Program-made: the position numbers and the translations under genes | Shown here: piece by piece, positions 37,003-56,875 of the stretch | How positions within the stretch are numbered: position 1 is the stretch's first letter | Layout: the number at the start of each line of letters is the position of its first letter | The notes under the pieces: model-generated | Database searches by the model: none | Told to the model about the DNA's origin: nothing | Seen by the model: only the letters and a program-made list of their open reading frames with translations | Assembly: GCA_943735955.1 (NCBI GenBank) | Contig: OX030958.1 | Span: 3,121,531 to 3,185,530, forward strand | Origin: Piscicola geometra | Lineage: Eukaryota; Annelida; Clitellata; Hirudinida; Piscicolidae | DNA length: 64,000 nucleotides | Direction: 5' to 3'

Positions 37003-38614
37003 GCGATGATCACGATGATGATGGCGATGATGATGATGGTAGTGATGAAGATGGTGAGGATGATGATGATGATAATGAGGGTGATGATGAAGATGATGTT
37101 CTTCCAGTATTTCACTTTCATCTGCTCGTGTTGCATTTTATTAGCTAATTTAATTCTTTATTTCATTGACTAACTTCACAACGTTCCAATAACTTCTACA
37201 ATGAAACACTAAGCACTACACCAACCACTACACCAACCACCACACCACTTTACCAACCACACCAACCACAACCACTTTACCCACCACAACGCCACCAACA
37301 ACATCAACCACACACCAACCAACTACCACAGTACAGCGTGATTTTTCTTTTTCTCTTCATGGTCATCATCAGCACGTCTCAATACGTCGGTGATCCCATC
37401 CACTGCTGGGTACCCGGCCACTTCACATCCAACCACCAAGACTACACTAATAGGTAGATTTTTATTTAAAAAAATATTTTGATTTAAACACCATTCAAAG
37501 TCTAAAAGTATGAGAAAAAAAATTATTAGAAAAAAATATTTTCTTAATTTTATTTTATTTATTTTAATTCGACTTGAAGCTTCATAAGACGCTGAACTGC
37601 CTCCTCCCACTCAGAGTCTGCTGGATCTCGTACACATACTCCCTGCCCGAGAACACGTTCGTAGGCCAGCCTGACGTCATCAAAAACGTCATCAGCTACT
37701 ACCAGTGGGTGCCTCTGGTGATGCTCTTCCAGGCATTTCTCTTCTACATGCCGTGTCTTGTGTGGAGGCTCTTCAGCGAGCGCTCAGGCATCAACATCAA
37801 CAACCTGGTTGAGGCCGCAGAGACCATTCAAAACGCCCTCTACCCCGAGAGGAGGGACAAGACAATCAAGTACATGATCAGGCATCTCGACCACTACCTC
37901 GACTACCAGCGGGAGTACCATGGAGGCTGCTGCGGTGGCCTGCGGAGGTTCCTGGCGCGCAAGATGCTCCTGATATGCGGCAACCGACAGGGCAACTACT
38001 TACTCACGCTGTACATCATCAGCAAGTGTCTCTACTTAGTTAACCTAATCAGTCAGATCTTCCTCTTAAATGTCTTCCTGGGCACCAACTACCACCTCTA
38101 CGGCTTCGAGGTGATCAGAGACATTGTGCGAGGAAGGCACCTTCGACCATCGGTCAGGTTTCCCCTCACCACGCTGTGCGACTTCAAAATTTTCGTGCTC
38201 GGCAACTCGCACAACCACACCGTTCAGTGCGTCCTGCCCATAAACTTCTTCAACGAAAAGATCTACCTCTTCCTCTGGTTCTGGATGATCTTCGTCAGCA
38301 TCTCCACCATCACGAGCATCATCCGCTGGCTGTGGCTGGTCGGCTTCAGGTACAGCAGGATCAGGTACGTCAGGAAACACCTGCGAGTGATGGGCAAGCT
38401 GAAGAAAGACAACGACGCCGAAATGAAACTTTCCAGAAAGTTCGCGCAAAACTATTTGAGGCAAGATGGCGTCTTTGTGCTGAAGTTGGTGGCGAAGAAC
38501 TCAACCGACCTGGTGGTGGCTGACATTGTGGCTGCCCTGTGGGACAACTACAAGGTCAAACACACGAATGAAAACCCTGAGAAAGAAGAGAGGCAGATGA
38601 GCATGGAAGAATAA
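36881..38614 (+). CDS. Innexin (gap-junction channel subunit)
   Basis: Innexins are four-pass membrane proteins that form gap junctions and hemichannels in invertebrates. Three exons join in phase: 36881-36970, 37332-37453 and 37615-38614 (TAA), giving 403 residues. Exon 1 (MMLEGMFTAIGKVFKSSRNDDD) is the usual short N-terminus. Exon 2 holds TM1 and the first loop with QYVGDPIHCWVPGHFT. Exon 3 completes that loop (RVCWISYTYSLP), then the family signature YYQWVP at residues 99-104 in TM2, a basic cytoplasmic loop, TM3, the second loop with its cysteines (TTLCDFKIF; QCVLPINFFNEKIY) and TM4. The C-tail is Glu/Lys-rich. The ATG at 36881 follows an acceptor (cacag), so an upstream non-coding exon is likely. 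An AATAAA overlaps the stop codon (38610-38615). Innexin paralogues are many, so no symbol is given. Confidence 0.95.
36975..37105. repeat. (GAT)n repeat at the start of innexin intron 1
   Basis: The donor GTGATG is the first unit of a GAT array that fills the 5' third of the intron. The remainder is CA-rich (ACCAACCAC units at about 37200-37325). Confidence 0.85.
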
Positions 38615-40370
38615 AGACGCTGTGATGCTGATGATTGCGAGGCGGTGTAAGATGTTGATGATGATGCTGGGTGTTTTCCTGATGATAATGCTAGAAAGAT
38701 GATGGTCTTGGCTGACTTGAAGGCAAAGCTGATCTTCAGTTGAGGCCAAACTTAATTGATGGCTTGCGTGATATGTGTTAATATGGTTTAGGTCAAGAGT
38801 GGCGTGAAATTCAAAATATGTTGGAAATTTATTTTCAAAAGTTTGAAGAATTTTGTATAGAACTATTTGATATTCTTTTTTATTTTTGAAAAAGCCAAAA
38901 TTCAAGAGGTATCTAAATCAAGAAAGTTTTTACCATCTCATAAATATTTATGAATTTACTACAGAAATGTATTATACAACTCCTTTTTATTTATCCGGCT
39001 TTCATTTTAAACTTTTTAAATCCTTCAACTTATAAGTACGCCATTTTTCTTCACAGGCTTCAATTCGTTTATTTTAATCGCAAATACTTCAAATATCTTT
39101 TCCGGCTAATCCCATTTTTATTTTGTTTTTCATTAAGCTCCCTTCGATCAAAAATTAGGATGAAAAATGGGACGTGGTACAAAAAAATGGAAGGCAATAA
39201 AAAAACCAGTCTCAAAAGACGATCGCGTGCTGCATTCTCCAAAGTGTACTTGTTTCCTTATGGATATTTTCACGAAATCTTCACTTTTCAAAGTTTATTC
39301 TAGAATTTGTGCTATTTCAAAACGATTTTTATTCTATTTCCTCCACCTTAGTGCTCTTTCTGACATATCTTCGTCCTTCAATCTCGACAATTATGCTTTC
39401 TCCATTGTGAGTTCAAAGACCGAAGTAGCCTTTCCAACGATCTCCTTGATTCACAGTGCCTTCATTGTTCGGAAGGTATTTTATGCTAGCGTACCATTCA
39501 TTCATCCATCCATTCACATCTTCATTTATTTATTCACAAATGCATCCATGCTTTAATCCACCCATTCATGCTTCCTATGAACCAATGTATAAATTCACCG
39601 GCAAAGCATTCATTATGCATTCATCATCCACACCCCATCCTTCCTCTCATTCAAATATCGATCGCTTTCCCTTCATTAAGACAAGCATTGCATCAGCTAG
39701 CGATTCCTCACACACTTTCATGCAGGTACGCACGCACGGATAACTTAAACTACGTACCATTCCAAGCCTTGTGCCATCACGTGTCACTTCGTTTGTATGT
39801 GTTTGTGTCTTTTTGTGTGTTCAAGTGTGTTTGTGTCTGTTTGTAAGTGTGATTGTCTGTGTGTAAGTGTGTTTGTGAGTGCGTTTCAACATTTGCGTGG
39901 GTTTTTCTAAATCATTGTGTCTTCAAAGCAAACTTCGAGGTGCTCTTGTCGGCTGCGCTGGAACTCACAGAAGAGTCTAGGTAGTTTCAACGAGAAGTGA
40001 CCGCTTATCACAGGTCATTGCTCGCTCGTCATTTCATGCTTGCTCCACCTTTAAAGCTTTTGAGATTTAAACTCCCAACTTCTCTCACCATCGCCCCCTG
40101 CAATAACCAGCAAGTTGTTCTTAGAAACTAAAAAGTTAAAACGTCCGTCTTCTTACTCGATGAAAAGTGAACTTTTCAGCGAAGGCCCAAATGAGGACAT
40201 AAGGCGCTGCAGTCTCCTTCCAAGCCTGCGTCTCTACCCCTACAGCATTCACGTACCACTGCATAGGAAATTAATATCGACTTATTAAATGTTTTTTGTA
40301 AATAATATCAAATGTTTGTGTCTAATTATATCTGTTAGTGATGGGTTTATGCGGTTGGAGCGGTGTGCAT
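38615..40370. other. Non-coding stretch downstream of the innexin
   Basis: No gene recognised. It has an AT-rich 3' flank, then a GTGTGTTTGTG patch at about 39785-39895. Confidence 0.5.
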
Positions 40371-40750
40371 TTACAAAAATAGCTTATCTTCTCATTGAGA
40401 GTCATAAATCATCATTAATCAAATCTTAATTAATCGATTCACAATTAATAAAGTCATAACTAATCAGATAATAATTAATAATATCACAATTAGTCAAACT
40501 ATAAACAATTAAATCATAAATATTCAAAAAGAAGTAGTCAAATCATAGTTAAACAAATAATAACTTTGACTTGATTAATTAAAGCATGACTCAATTGAAT
40601 CATTATTAATTGAATCATAATAAATTAAATATTATTTAATTAAATTATAATAAATAAAATCATATTTAATTAAATCATAATAAATAACATCTTTTTCAAT
40701 TAAATTATAATAAATAAAATCATATTTTATTAAATCATAATTAATAGAAT
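40371..40750. repeat. AT-rich degenerate repeat (AATCATAATTAAT units)
   Basis: Irregular units of about 12-20 bases built from AATCATAATTAA and AATAAAATCATA. Two near-identical blocks of about 60 bases are at about 40615-40680 and 40680-40745. Confidence 0.75.
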
Positions 40751-41404
40751 CTGAATGGCGTAAGTCAGCATTTATTTATACCGATCTCAGTGGGTTGTCG
40801 GGGATGGTAGAAATGTATACTTTTCTTATTTTTGATTTGTAAGAAAGCAATTCGTTCTACGTCACAGCTCACTTATTTATTGGTACGTTTTTATTTGAGA
40901 CTAGCTTTGAATTCATTTGAACTTTTATTTGATGAAACAAAAATATATTCAATCGAAACGCTCTTGTTTGCCTTTGAAGACAGTAATCAAGCAGGGATGC
41001 ATCGTTAGAATCTTTAGTTGCTGAAGTGGTTGAAGGCTGACTGATCAAGTCTTGTCAGATAAACATTTGGAACGTCTCTAGCAATTATCACGAGGTGTGA
41101 ATGGAAGAAGATAGGTTTAAGTGCTTCAAGTTTGTATAGAAAGAATCGTTTTGTTTAACATAAACAAAGGCAGGAATGCCTGCTCGTCGATACCTTTCAC
41201 GAGATATACAAAATTAGCGCCGAGCGGTAAATAATTCCAAGACGCGCATAAAAATGGCCCAAGTTTGCGAGAAAATGGTTTTACTTACGAGGAACTGCTT
41301 AGATTATATTCTAGAATTATAATTATAAAACGAAAAGAATTCTATGTTTTTTCTTCTTTCTACACACGCAAAAAATATTATTTATGAATTTGTAGTAATC
41401 TATC

Positions 41405-41640
41405 GTCAGGGTGGATGGGTGGACGAGTAATTAACGACTCGCGACTTATAGGTCATAGCCATAGGTCGTGCGTTCAATTTCCACACAACCAAGAAGCGGA
41501 GAAAATGGCCGCAACTTGAGCCCGTGAACAGAATCCACGAAAGATATCGTTAGCTTTCCCTACGACCAGGCCAGTTAGGGCAAACGTTTCCGTTCACGTT
41601 AGCGTTAGAAGTTCAGCGTTAATGCCATAGACTTGCACAA
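41405..41640 (+). mobile_element. tRNA-derived SINE, probable
   Basis: The start resembles a tRNA gene promoter: an A-box-like part (TGGACGAGTAATTAACGACT) and a B-box-like part (CGTGCGTTCAATTTCC) about 40 bases later, followed by ACACAACC and an unrelated body. Pairing of a full tRNA is poor, as in old SINEs. Confidence 0.45.
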
Positions 41641-41743
41641 TGATTTTGTGGTATCAGCCTAGCATCAGGCATATGCCTCGATGAAGACTTGTAGCAGGGG
41701 CAGCGATCTGCTGTAAATCTTGGGGGGTTCTACTCAGAATAGA

Positions 41744-41832
41744 CGGTGATCCTGGGGTCCAAACCCTTGAAGTTGACTCCTTCACTACCGAAAAGTGGGG
41801 GGTCTGGACCTCAAGACCCCCCAGGATCACCG
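41744..41832. repeat. Long perfect-arm inverted repeat (stem-loop)
   Basis: The left arm CGGTGATCCTGGGGTC (41744-41759) is the reverse complement of the right arm GACCCC-CCAGGATCACCG (41815-41832), apart from two extra C. The loop is about 55 bases and holds another inverted pair (GGTCC with GGACC). Confidence 0.75.
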
Positions 41833-43455
41833 CCCATGGCTTGTAGTAATAGTGACGTTTTTAAAAATTGTCTTAGAGGCAATTATCACACGTTCTAAAT
41901 GACTTCTCACCAACTGCTACAAACGTTGAATTATTTTGAGAGAGGATTCGGCAAGGCACGCAAACTACAAGTTCGTGTGCTTTATTGACTGTCCAGTGCT
42001 TTATAAGTCATAATTCGAACTAAGCAAGGATCAAACAAAGAATTTACTGGGTGTGATGGAGGTTTCATCAGTTTCAGATGCATCCAATAACCATCCCACT
42101 GGTGTTCAACGATGAACAACGTTAGACGTACACCCTTTGAATGTTGTCAGAGGCTCAAGATACAGTGTTACCTATGCCGCACGAAATGCAAGAAGTAGAA
42201 TTAAACCAGTGGAAAATATTATTTTATACTTTATATGCCATTTTAAAGATCGGATTCTACACATTGTGACGATTCTACGATGACGACTTATGAATTAAGA
42301 CATGAACGCTAGACACACCTGGATGCCTCAGTGTAGCACATTACTTTGGCAACTTGAAAAGGGAAAAAAAACTTGAAAAATATTTAAAATAAGCGCTAAA
42401 AGATCAAAAGTTTAAATATTTAGTTTGAAATAAACTAAAATGAAGGTCCACATTCCTTGATGTTCATGATGATCATCCCTATATTGCACATTTGCATGAT
42501 ATTCATAAAAACACAAGCATACAACTCACAACTCATGTATTACGTGTGTCATATGATGATGATGATGATAGTGATGATGGTAATGATGATGAAAGATTTC
42601 AGTAGCAACAAAAAAGCAACGATGTCTAGACTAGAAATGTCAATCTAATTGCAATAAACTATAAAATGAAAAGTTGTTATCCAGATCACCATCGTTTGTG
42701 GCACAAGAACACGCACAAAACGATAAATAATATACAAATGTTCATTATCAACAACTACAACAACACCAACCAACCAAAAAAGGGTAGATAAACAAACATA
42801 CATCAAAAACTACAACAACAACAACCACAACTACAGGATGTTGTAGCAGTGTTGTTGGTGTCGTGTGGAATGAGATCTCGTTAGTCAGCTTGGAAAATGC
42901 AACACCTGTTACCACATTAACACATTAATGCCGGAAACTTTTGGTGTTACATTTGTAACCACGTTACTTAATTCGATAATGATGATGTTGATAATGATGA
43001 CGATGATGATGATGATGTTGATAATGATGACGACGATGATGATGATGTTGATAATGATGACGATGATGCTGACGATGTTAATAATGATGACGATGATGAT
43101 GATGATGTTGATAATGATGACGATGATGCTGACGATGTTGACTACCTCCGATGCGATCAAGACAGGCGAACAGTGAAGAATTGAACGACGACGACGGACG
43201 ATGAGCCGATGGAGGCGTCGTGAAGGCTTCAAGTTGATGTCCTCCCACTTCTCTATAACGCACCTATAACAACTTATAACACAACATACCCTGGCACGAA
43301 TCTTCTCGTCACTGAACATTTATAAATACTTTTAGAAATTTACCCTCCCTCTCACTCCACACCTTTTGACCCCTTACCTCACCACCTCCCATCCACCTTC
43401 CCTTCTCCTCCTCTCCCCCCTTATCCCTCCACGATCCCTCCCTTTCCCTCATCCA
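41833..43455. other. Non-coding stretch with GAT/GTT-type tandem repeats
   Basis: No gene recognised. At about 42975-43140 a unit of about 27-30 bases (GATGATGATGATGTTGATAATGATGAC) repeats five to six times. Pyrimidine-rich DNA at 43340-43450 lies just past the SLC35B2 stop codon. Confidence 0.6.
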
Positions 43456-43724
43456 TCACTTCGAGATGTCAACCTTGAACTCTCCGGTGACAGTGCTTTT
43501 CTGGGAGACAATCTCTTCCACTGCACCCTTCTTCTGCTGGAGGGTGGAGGCGATTTTAAAGGAATACACTGTTTGGCAAGTTGTATGATTGGTCCCATTC
43601 GAATTGCAAATCACGAACGAAATATATATTATATTTTATATGTATGTATATAATAATGGCTGGCATCCTTCATTATTATCATTAACATCATTATTTTTAT
43701 TATTTATTATTTTTATTCGTATTG

Positions 43725-43818
<94 letters not shown>

Positions 43819-46791
43819 TATTATTTATACAACAAATATATTACCACTATTTTTCCTACCATAAACATTTTATAATTATTAAGGCTGGCACCTTCTTGGC
43901 CTTGGTCTGTTTGTGGTAGATGCGGATGAAGAGTGAGAAGAAGATCAAACCCACTCCCAAGGCGCCCAGTGTGCTCACCTGTGGTCAGTGTGGTATGGTC
44001 AGCGTGGTATGGAGAGTGTGGTATGGTAAGTGTGGTATGGGCAGTGTGGTATGGTCAGTGTGGTATGGTAAGTGTGGTATGGGCAGTGTGGTATGGTCAG
44101 TGTGGTATGGTAAGTGTGGTATGGTGAGTGTGGTATGGTCAGTGTGGTATGGGCAGTGTGGTATGGTCAGTGTGGTATGGTAAGTGTGGTATGGGCAGTG
44201 TGGTATGGTCAGTGTGGTATGGTAAGTGTGGTATGGGCAGTGTGGTATGGTCAGTGTGGTATGGTAAGTGTGGTATGGTGAGTGTGGTATGGTCAGTGTG
44301 GTATGGTAAGTGTGGTATGGTAAGTGTGGTATGGTCAGTGTGGTATGGTCAGTGTGGTATGGTGAGTGTGGTATGGTGAGTGTGGTATGGTGAGTGTGGT
44401 ATGGTGAGTGTGGTATGGTAAGTGTGGTATGGGCAGTGTGGTATGGTAAGTGTGGTATGGGCAGTGTGGTATGGTAAGTGTGGTATGGTCAGTGTGGTAT
44501 GGTGAGTGTGGTATGGTGAGTGTGGTATGGTGAGTGTGGTATGGTAAGTGTGGTATGGTGAGTGTGGTGTGGTCAGTGTGGTATGGTGAGTGTGGTATGG
44601 TAAGTGTGGTATGGTCAGTGTGGTATGGTAAGTGTGGTATGGTGAGTGTGGTATGGTGAGTGTAGTATGGTCAGTGTGGTATGGTGAGTGTGGTATGGTG
44701 AGTGTGGTATGGTGAGTGTGGTATGGGCAGTGTGGTATGGTCAGTGTGGTATGGTCAGTGTGGTATGGTAAGTGTGGTATGGTCAGTGTGGTATGGTCAG
44801 TGTGGTATGGTAAGTGTGGTATGGTGAGTGTGGTATGGTCAGTGTGGTATGGGCAGTGTGGTATGGTCAGTGTGGTATGGTCGGTGTGGTATGGTCCGTG
44901 TGGTATGGGCAGTGTGGTATGGTCAGTGTGGTATGGGCAGTGTGGTATTGTAAGTGTGGTATGGTAAGTGTGTGGTCGAGTGGAGTGTGTTTGGCGTGGT
45001 GAAGTGTGGGAGATATGGAGCGGTGAAGTGTGATGTGGAATGTAAGGTGGTGGAGTGTAGTATGAGGGAGTGTGGTGTGATGATGTAATGGGGTGCTTGT
45101 AATGTAATGTGGACGAGAAGAGGCGCGCTGGGTATGTGTTTGTAGTAGTAGTAGTGGTGGTGGTGGTGGTGGTAGAGTGGGCTGTGAGTGGTCTAGTAAT
45201 GGAATGTGTCAACATCAGCAATTATTGGCCCCTATCACCACAGAACCATCACAATACCACAAAACCAGCACAACTACCATAGAACCACCACCACCATCAT
45301 AACTACAACCAAAAGCACCCCCCCTCACCACCACAACCACCAACAAAACCACCTCTCTTCCCCTCCCCCCACCATCACAACCACCCCCTCACCACTCCCT
45401 CCCACCACCACCATCATCATCATCAGCACCACCTGGTGTCCATATATGAGACATGACAGGAGGATGGCGAGTCCCTGTCTGACGGTCATGATGATAGTAA
45501 AGGTGGCTGGTCCAAACATCGAGATGGTGGCATAGATGAAGATCTGGGTGGAGGTGGAGGGTGCGTGGGGAAGGAAGTTGAGAGGGGGAGGTGGGGGAGA
45601 GGGAAAGGGAGGTGGGGGGTAGGGGAAAAGAAGGTGGAAGGTTGATGGAGGTGGTGGATTGAAGGTTGAAGGTGGTTGAATGATGGGGGGTGGGAAAATG
45701 AAGGTTTTGATAAAGGGGATAGTGGGAGTGGAAGGAAAGTGGTGAAAGGTTGATGGGGGGAAGAATGAGATTTGAGTGTAAGTGGTGGGAGGTTAATGGG
45801 TGGGTGGGGGGAGGGGGAAAGATGATTAAAAAAAATTAATGAAATGGAGATAGCCGAGTGTGAAACGACTCTCGCTTTGAGCAGCGGTGAACTGTTCTAG
45901 ATGCGAGTGAAAGCGATGCCCTAGTCACTCCATAGGCGCGATTCAAAGTGTGCAGCCGAAGTGGCCTTGGAGCTCTCAGGGGTCATAAGCATTTGGGAAG
46001 ACCGATTCTGCTCTTCTGAATTGAAATCATAGCGTGCCCATTGCTTCGAAGAAAATACTAGACGCTTGTGAACGCGCAAGAAGGCCTTTCCTAGGCCCCA
46101 CTGTTTTGTTATAATTTCATGATTTCAATTTTAAAATTCAAAAATTATAATCAATAAAAATAAGTGTACGTAATAAATATAAACGATGTGCTTTAAAAAT
46201 ACTATTGATTTATTTATTTGTTTTATTTAGTTGGATAAAAAATAATTTTGTTTAAATGATTAATATGAATTATTTTTACGCATATTTTTATATAGAGATA
46301 TATTTATCGCATTGAAATAAAGTGTCAAAATAAATAAATAAATAAATAATGTTAAAATTAATTTTTCAAAATACATAGTTTCAAAAAATGCATTGGAATC
46401 TGTGTTTGAAAACCCGATGAAAACATAAATTATCTTTCAATTTTAAAATGAATTATAAATTATATATTAGGGTGCCCATTGAATATATCGTTCTCAGAAC
46501 TAATTATGTATACTCTAACCACTGGTTATAAGCCACAATAATAGGGTTCATTATTATTATTATCATTGATACACAGATGAGAAAGAACGGATGAATGAAC
46601 GAATAAATTAATAATAATAATAATAAATAAAAGAATTTTATGCTAAAAAATAATAATGATGTCAAGCAGGCAGACAACCACATCATCAAAATCAAATGCT
46701 TATTTATAATTGATATATTTATAAAACATAGGAACCATAATGGCAGAGAGACCGACAAACACACACACACACATATACACACACATACACA

Positions 46792-46849
<58 letters not shown>

Positions 46850-46857
46850 AATACACA

Positions 46858-46943
<86 letters not shown>

Positions 46944-47041
46944 AACCTGTCCGACTGCCGAGGTGAGCGAGAGGATGCACACGTGCACGCAGAAGGTAGG
47001 ATGCCTCCACGAGAACATGAAGGCGTCCATCAGAGTGTCTG

Positions 47042-47097
<56 letters not shown>

Positions 47098-49046
47098 ATG
47101 ATAATGATGATGATAGAGATAATGATGGTGGTGGTGATAATGATGATGGTAGAGATGATGATGGTAGTGGTGATGATAATGATGATGGTGGTGGAGATAA
47201 TGATGGTGGTGGAGATGATGATGATGGTGATAGAGATGATGATGGTGATTATGATGATGACGACAAAGATGAGGATAATGATCATCAGAAGGGACCTTGT
47301 TCGAAGAGGGAAACAAGGGTGAGAAGAACAGAGAAGAAGTTAACACCAGCCATCATCTGCAGCGACGACATGTGGTAGGTCTGGAAGAGGTTGTCTTGCC
47401 AGTTGGAGGTGAAGGAGTCGAATGCCAAGTACCCAATCATGATGGCGATGCCCGAGACGGTGGTCGTTGTGTCGAGGGCGACTCTCTTGCTGGAAATGCC
47501 GTCTTTGCTGGTGATCAGGAAGATGAAAACGCCGATCGAGATCGTCAAGGCCGTTATGTACTCGAAGAAGGTGTACGAACGGCGTGAGACAAAACGGCCC
47601 ATGAACATGACCGGAATCACCTTTGAGGTCTTTGCCAGAACCTGGAGGAAGAGGTTTATGCAGTGGTGAAGTGAGACCTCCTAATGGAATACACAAGATT
47701 CGGGTACATAATTTTGCACAAAAACAACAACACATATGACCATACCATACCACCCAAAACCACACAACATCACACACAAAAAATACTACACCTCAACATC
47801 ATACCCCACCACACAACATTACACTCCACAACACAACACACCACACAGCACAACAACACATCACACTAAACCACGCCTTCTCCCCCCCCCCCCACAAAAC
47901 CACACAGCACAACACAAAACACTACACCACACCACACCAAACTCAACCACCACACCACACAACAGCACACAAGAACCTGAACAGGGAAGCTGACAAACTT
48001 GAGCGCCTCGTACTGGCACCAACTGCTCATGACATTCGAGAAGGAGGAGTACAAGTACTTGTAGACGGGCGCCTTGTGGCTCGGCTGTCGCATCAGCAGC
48101 ATCGACACCATCGCAACCTGTATGAATATATTAAATAAACATCATCATCGTCATTACCATCACCGTCGTCGTCATCATCATTATCATCATCATCATCACC
48201 AAGAAAGCCAAGATGCGGTTGGCGAAGACGATGAACTGCGAGTTGTTGAATCTCTCGCCTTTCAGAGCACCATTCCTGTCAGGTTGAAAGATGTATTTTT
48301 AACTTTGAGAATATTTTGAAATGATTAAATTAAAAATTAAACTATTTAAAATAAAATGTAATATAATAAAATAGATGAATGTAACAAGCAGCAACCAACT
48401 CTTTGTATTCGTACACCATGACCCTCTCTTGCAGGACTCCCCAGGTGAGATACGAGAGGAGGAGGCCTACCACATAGAAACAGAGGAGGAGTGTCTGTTT
48501 GAGGAAGGAGGGAGGAGGAGGCAGGGTCGGCAGGGAGGTGGTCGAGGACTTGTGCAGCTTCATCGAGTCGAAGAGTAAGCCATTATTGCCCTCGACAAAG
48601 AGACGAAGATATCGAGTCAAACAGCTGTTGCCTGTGGTTTAGCATGTATTTAAATGTCTTTAAATTTTAATATGGAAAAATCTTTTATTCCTAAGAATTT
48701 AACGAAAATGGAGACAGGTCTAACTTCTGCTTTCAAGAATCTTCCTCCTCCTGATGAAAGTGACCAGCAAGAAGCAGGGCAGGATGATGGAAGAGTATGA
48801 GATGCAGTTCAGGAACAGCCTGCCCACCCATACATCACGTATTTCACTCGGCTGCAAAGTGACAAAGTCTAGAAAGTTCTTTTCCATGATGTTCTTTGTT
48901 ACAGCCTCATCACTGCCTTGGTTTTCATCTGGATGCAGCGCAAATTCTATGTCCTCTTCTACTTCTTCACTCATGATTAAACTAGCAGTGTGCATATATA
49001 AAAAAAGCAATTTTAAAATATTCCCAAGAAGTTTAAAGCCCAACAT
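43456..49046 (-). CDS. SLC35B2: SLC35B2 / PAPST1: Golgi PAPS (activated sulfate) transporter
   Basis: This nucleotide-sugar-type transporter moves 3'-phosphoadenosine-5'-phosphosulfate into the Golgi for sulfation. Nine exons join in phase on the minus strand: 49046-48725, 48631-48400, 48275-48200, 48117-47977, 47641-47296, 47038-46947, 45543-45433, 43978-43892 and 43536-43456 (TGA), 495 residues. Family blocks in order: [88 protein letters not shown] with [32 protein letters not shown] with [10 protein letters not shown], and a Lys-rich tail ([15 protein letters not shown]). It has about ten hydrophobic segments. The upstream ATG gives a hydrophobic signal-like start, as in relatives; [11 protein letters not shown] downstream is the alternative start. 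Introns are filled with repeats. DUS2 lies 340 bp upstream on the same strand. Confidence 0.95.
43722..43815. repeat. (TTA)n microsatellite in SLC35B2 last intron
   Basis: A nearly pure TTA/TAA array of about 30 units between the last two exons. Confidence 0.95.
43985..44970. repeat. 14-bp minisatellite (GGTATGGTCAGTGT) in an SLC35B2 intron
   Basis: About 70 units. Two positions vary among GTCA, GTAA, GTGA and GGCA while the rest is almost fixed. It starts six bases after the acceptor side of exon 8 (minus strand). Read in the gene sense, the variable part is CTGAC, CTTAC or CTCAC. Confidence 0.95.
44971..45432. repeat. GT-rich then CCA-rich simple DNA in the same intron
   Basis: The array decays into GTGTGGTG-rich DNA, a (GTA/GTG)n patch at 45140-45175, then ACC/CCA-rich DNA up to the exon 7 donor. 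Confidence 0.7.
45544..46759. other. SLC35B2 intron with GGT-rich DNA and a possible SINE-like block
   Basis: 45550-45830 is G-rich (GGTGGAGG, GGTGGGGG). A block at about 45850-46110, rich in non-repeat sequence (ATAGCCGAGTGTGAAACGAC...), may be an old SINE, but no clear B box was found. The rest is AT-rich. Confidence 0.5.
46760..46942. repeat. (CA)n microsatellite next to SLC35B2 exon 6 donor
   Basis: An imperfect CA/TG array of about 180 bases that begins five bases inside the intron, so the pre-mRNA has a UG-rich tract right after the 5' splice site. Confidence 0.95.
47040..47285. repeat. GAT/GGT array filling a whole SLC35B2 intron
   Basis: The 257-bp intron between exons 5 and 6 is almost entirely trinucleotide repeat. 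In the gene sense it is (CAT)n/(CAC)n running into the acceptor CACAG. Confidence 0.93.
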
Positions 49047-49343
49047 CCCAAACGTGTAAATGTAGCTTGGAAAAGGTCTGCCTAAAAGCTCTATTATAAA
49101 TTATTATGATTTAAAAGTTCATTATAACTTTTGAGACACTAAAATTCAGTGACTAACTCCTACTCGTTTTAAAAAAAATGAGCTGTTGAAAATAATAAGA
49201 ATTTCGAATTAAAAACGTTCACGTAGATCGTTTTATTGCCGAAAAAGTTATTATTTTCTATATTATTAGTAAATGCTTTTTAATTAAAAATTAACAAAGA
49301 ATTATACTAGAATAAGATTCCAAAAACAAATTTTTTTAAAGAA

Positions 49344-49349
49344 TTTATT
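49344..49349 (-). terminator. Polyadenylation signal of DUS2
   Basis: AATAAA on the minus strand, about 37 bases past the DUS2 stop codon and upstream of the SLC35B2 start region. Confidence 0.65.
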
Positions 49350-49385
49350 TAAATTAATACAATTAACTATGCGACAATATTCAAA

Positions 49386-56875
<7,490 letters not shown>

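Noticed and set aside
37574..37614. ATG at 37574 as the innexin start
   Set aside because: It lies in the intron; two upstream exons supply the conserved innexin N-terminus and first loop in phase.
44349..45221. 290-codon ORF of His-Thr-Pro repeats
   Set aside because: Lies in an SLC35B2 intron and is the 14-bp minisatellite read on the gene strand.
46704..47346. ORFs of His, Met, Ile, Asp or Cys-Val repeats around SLC35B2 exons 5-6
   Set aside because: Translations of (CA)n and (GAT)n introns; only 46947-47038 and 47296-47641 are coding.
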